DNA of 8,256 bases from JBFLVQ01 sp040758525 (GTDB lineage Bacteria; Acidobacteriota; Blastocatellia; Chloracidobacteriales; JADJPF01). This document shows, in pieces, positions 7,561-8,256 of this stretch (its first letter is position 1; every line of letters starts with the position of its first letter). The stretch is taken from contig JBFLVQ010000435.1 in assembly GCA_040758525.1 (NCBI GenBank), positions 1 through 8,256 on the forward strand, in the 5' to 3' direction. Below the pieces are notes generated by a model. The model was not told where the DNA came from. It did not search any database and saw only the letters and a list, made by a program, of their open reading frames with translations. The position numbers and the translations under genes are program-made.

Positions 7561-8256
7561 ATGATAAAAATACTGTTTTTATCAGCAAACCCTAAAGACA
7601 CTACCTTACTACGTCTGGGCGAAGAAGTACGTAATATTAAAGAAAAACTAAGAGCATCTGAACAGAGAGAGATATTCGAGTTTGAGCAGGAATTGGCACT
7701 GAAACCAACTGATATACAGACCTACTTATTACACCATAAGCCTAACATAGTACATTTTAGCGGGCATGGCAGTAACGCTGGTGAGATAATTTTGGAAGAC
7801 AATAATGGAAGAAGTAAACCAGTACCGAAAGAAGCATTAGAAGGTTTATTTAAGACCCTCAAGGATAATATACGTTGTGTAGTACTAAATGCTTGCTTTT
7901 CTGAGTCACAGGCTACCGCCATAGCGAAATCCATTGATTGTGTAGTAGGGATGTCTAAGGCAATACAAGATGGAGCTGCCATTTCATTTGCCACCAGTTT
8001 CTATCAAGCATTAGGCTATGGTCGTAATGTTCAAGCAGCTTTTGATCTCGGTTGTAATCAAATCTCAATGGAATGCACCCCAAATACTGCACGTGAGGCA
8101 ATGATAACGGGCGATCTTGGTAACCTGAGTGATCAAAAGGATATCCCTAAACTGATTACGGCTAATGGCGTTGATGCTAGTAAGATCTATTTTGTTGACT
8201 CAGACGATAAACCAATAAATAAAGATTCAAATGCGATCACTGTTGGTAGATATCGT
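7561..8256 (+). CDS. CHAT-domain (caspase-like peptidase) protein, N-terminal part, truncated at window end
   Basis: The frame is open from ATG at 7561 to the window edge (232 codons, no stop), so the C-terminus is missing. The start is well fixed: TAG at 7558-7560 directly precedes it in frame. Residues 1-170 fit a CHAT domain of caspase-like cysteine peptidases. A first strand KILFLSANPKDT (3-14) is followed by a helix, then VHFSGHG with catalytic His69 (64-70), VLNACFSE with catalytic Cys112 (108-115) and VVGMSKAI (128-135). Both dyad residues are present, so an active peptidase is expected. Residues about 172-232 (CTPNTAREAM onward, rich in Asp, Asn and Lys) match nothing I recognise and may begin a second domain. 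CHAT proteins of this N-terminal type often carry repeats, NTPase or effector-associated domains downstream, which cannot be seen here. It is AT-richer than the che genes and has no clear ribosome site. The CHAT call is firm; substrate and pathway are unknown. Confidence 0.88.
   Translation, partial: MIKILFLSANPKDTTLLRLGEEVRNIKEKLRASEQREIFEFEQELALKPTDIQTYLLHHKPNIVHFSGHGSNAGEIILEDNNGRSKPVPKEALEGLFKTLKDNIRCVVLNACFSESQATAIAKSIDCVVGMSKAIQDGAAISFATSFYQALGYGRNVQAAFDLGCNQISMECTPNTAREAMITGDLGNLSDQKDIPKLITANGVDASKIYFVDSDDKPINKDSNAITVGRYR
7562..7584. repeat. Short perfect inverted repeat at the CHAT start codon
   Basis: Arms TGATAAAAA (7562-7570) and TTTTTATCA (7576-7584) are perfect reverse complements around a 5-base loop (TACTG). 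The repeat includes the T and G of the ATG and begins one base after the larger inverted repeat ends. In mRNA it would form an A/U-rich hairpin over the start codon. The sequence also encodes an ordinary hydrophobic first strand (IKILFLS), so chance is possible. Confidence 0.55.

Noticed and set aside
7505..7584. Rho-independent terminator for the che operon
   Set aside because: The large repeat has a 28-base loop and no following T-run. The small hairpin has a stem almost only of A and T and lies inside the CHAT coding sequence.

Overview
This 8.3-kb window is almost fully coding, and every supported gene is on the + strand. It holds a compact chemosensory operon: a 5'-truncated methyl-accepting receptor, CheR, a hybrid CheA with two HPt domains and a receiver, CheB, and a tandem CheW-CheW protein. 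After these comes the start of a CHAT (caspase-like) protein that runs off the 3' edge. There are no flagellar genes, tRNAs, rRNAs, CRISPR arrays or transposases. The receptor has a PilJ-like hairpin tip, and CheA has the layout of the ChpA/PilL class, so a type IV pilus or gliding output, or a non-motility output, is more plausible than a flagellum. The source looks like a bacterium of moderate GC content (about 42-52% in sampled lines of the che genes). Architectures of this kind, including the Tll0287-like haem domain and the CHAT protein, suggest Chloroflexota or Cyanobacteria. That placement is inference and cannot be settled without database comparison.

Layout. 1-1532: receptor with a Tll0287-like (DUF3365) sensor end carrying a CxxCH haem-c motif, one membrane helix, HAMP, a second HAMP-like segment and an MCP signalling domain. 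1539-2399: CheR methyltransferase. 2430-5366: CheA (HPt-HPt-dimerisation-ATPase-CheW-REC). 5415-6509: CheB methylesterase with a TTG start. 6516-7502: double CheW. 7503-7560: a 58-base gap with a strong extended -10 promoter inside a large imperfect inverted repeat. 7561-8256: CHAT protein, 232 codons seen and still open.

How it works together (inference from the families): a haem-bound redox or gas signal, or a ligand of the PAS-like sensor fold, would be passed through HAMP to the receptor tip, which is coupled to CheA by the double CheW. CheR and CheB would methylate and demethylate the receptor. No separate CheY is present, so the CheA receiver is either the output, a phosphate sink, or works beside a CheY encoded elsewhere. 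The CHAT gene is AT-richer than the operon (about 37% GC over five sampled lines). It has its own predicted promoter and looks like a separate transcription unit, possibly the start of a conflict or stress-response module. Two adjacent inverted repeats at its promoter and start codon are the least explained signal in the window.
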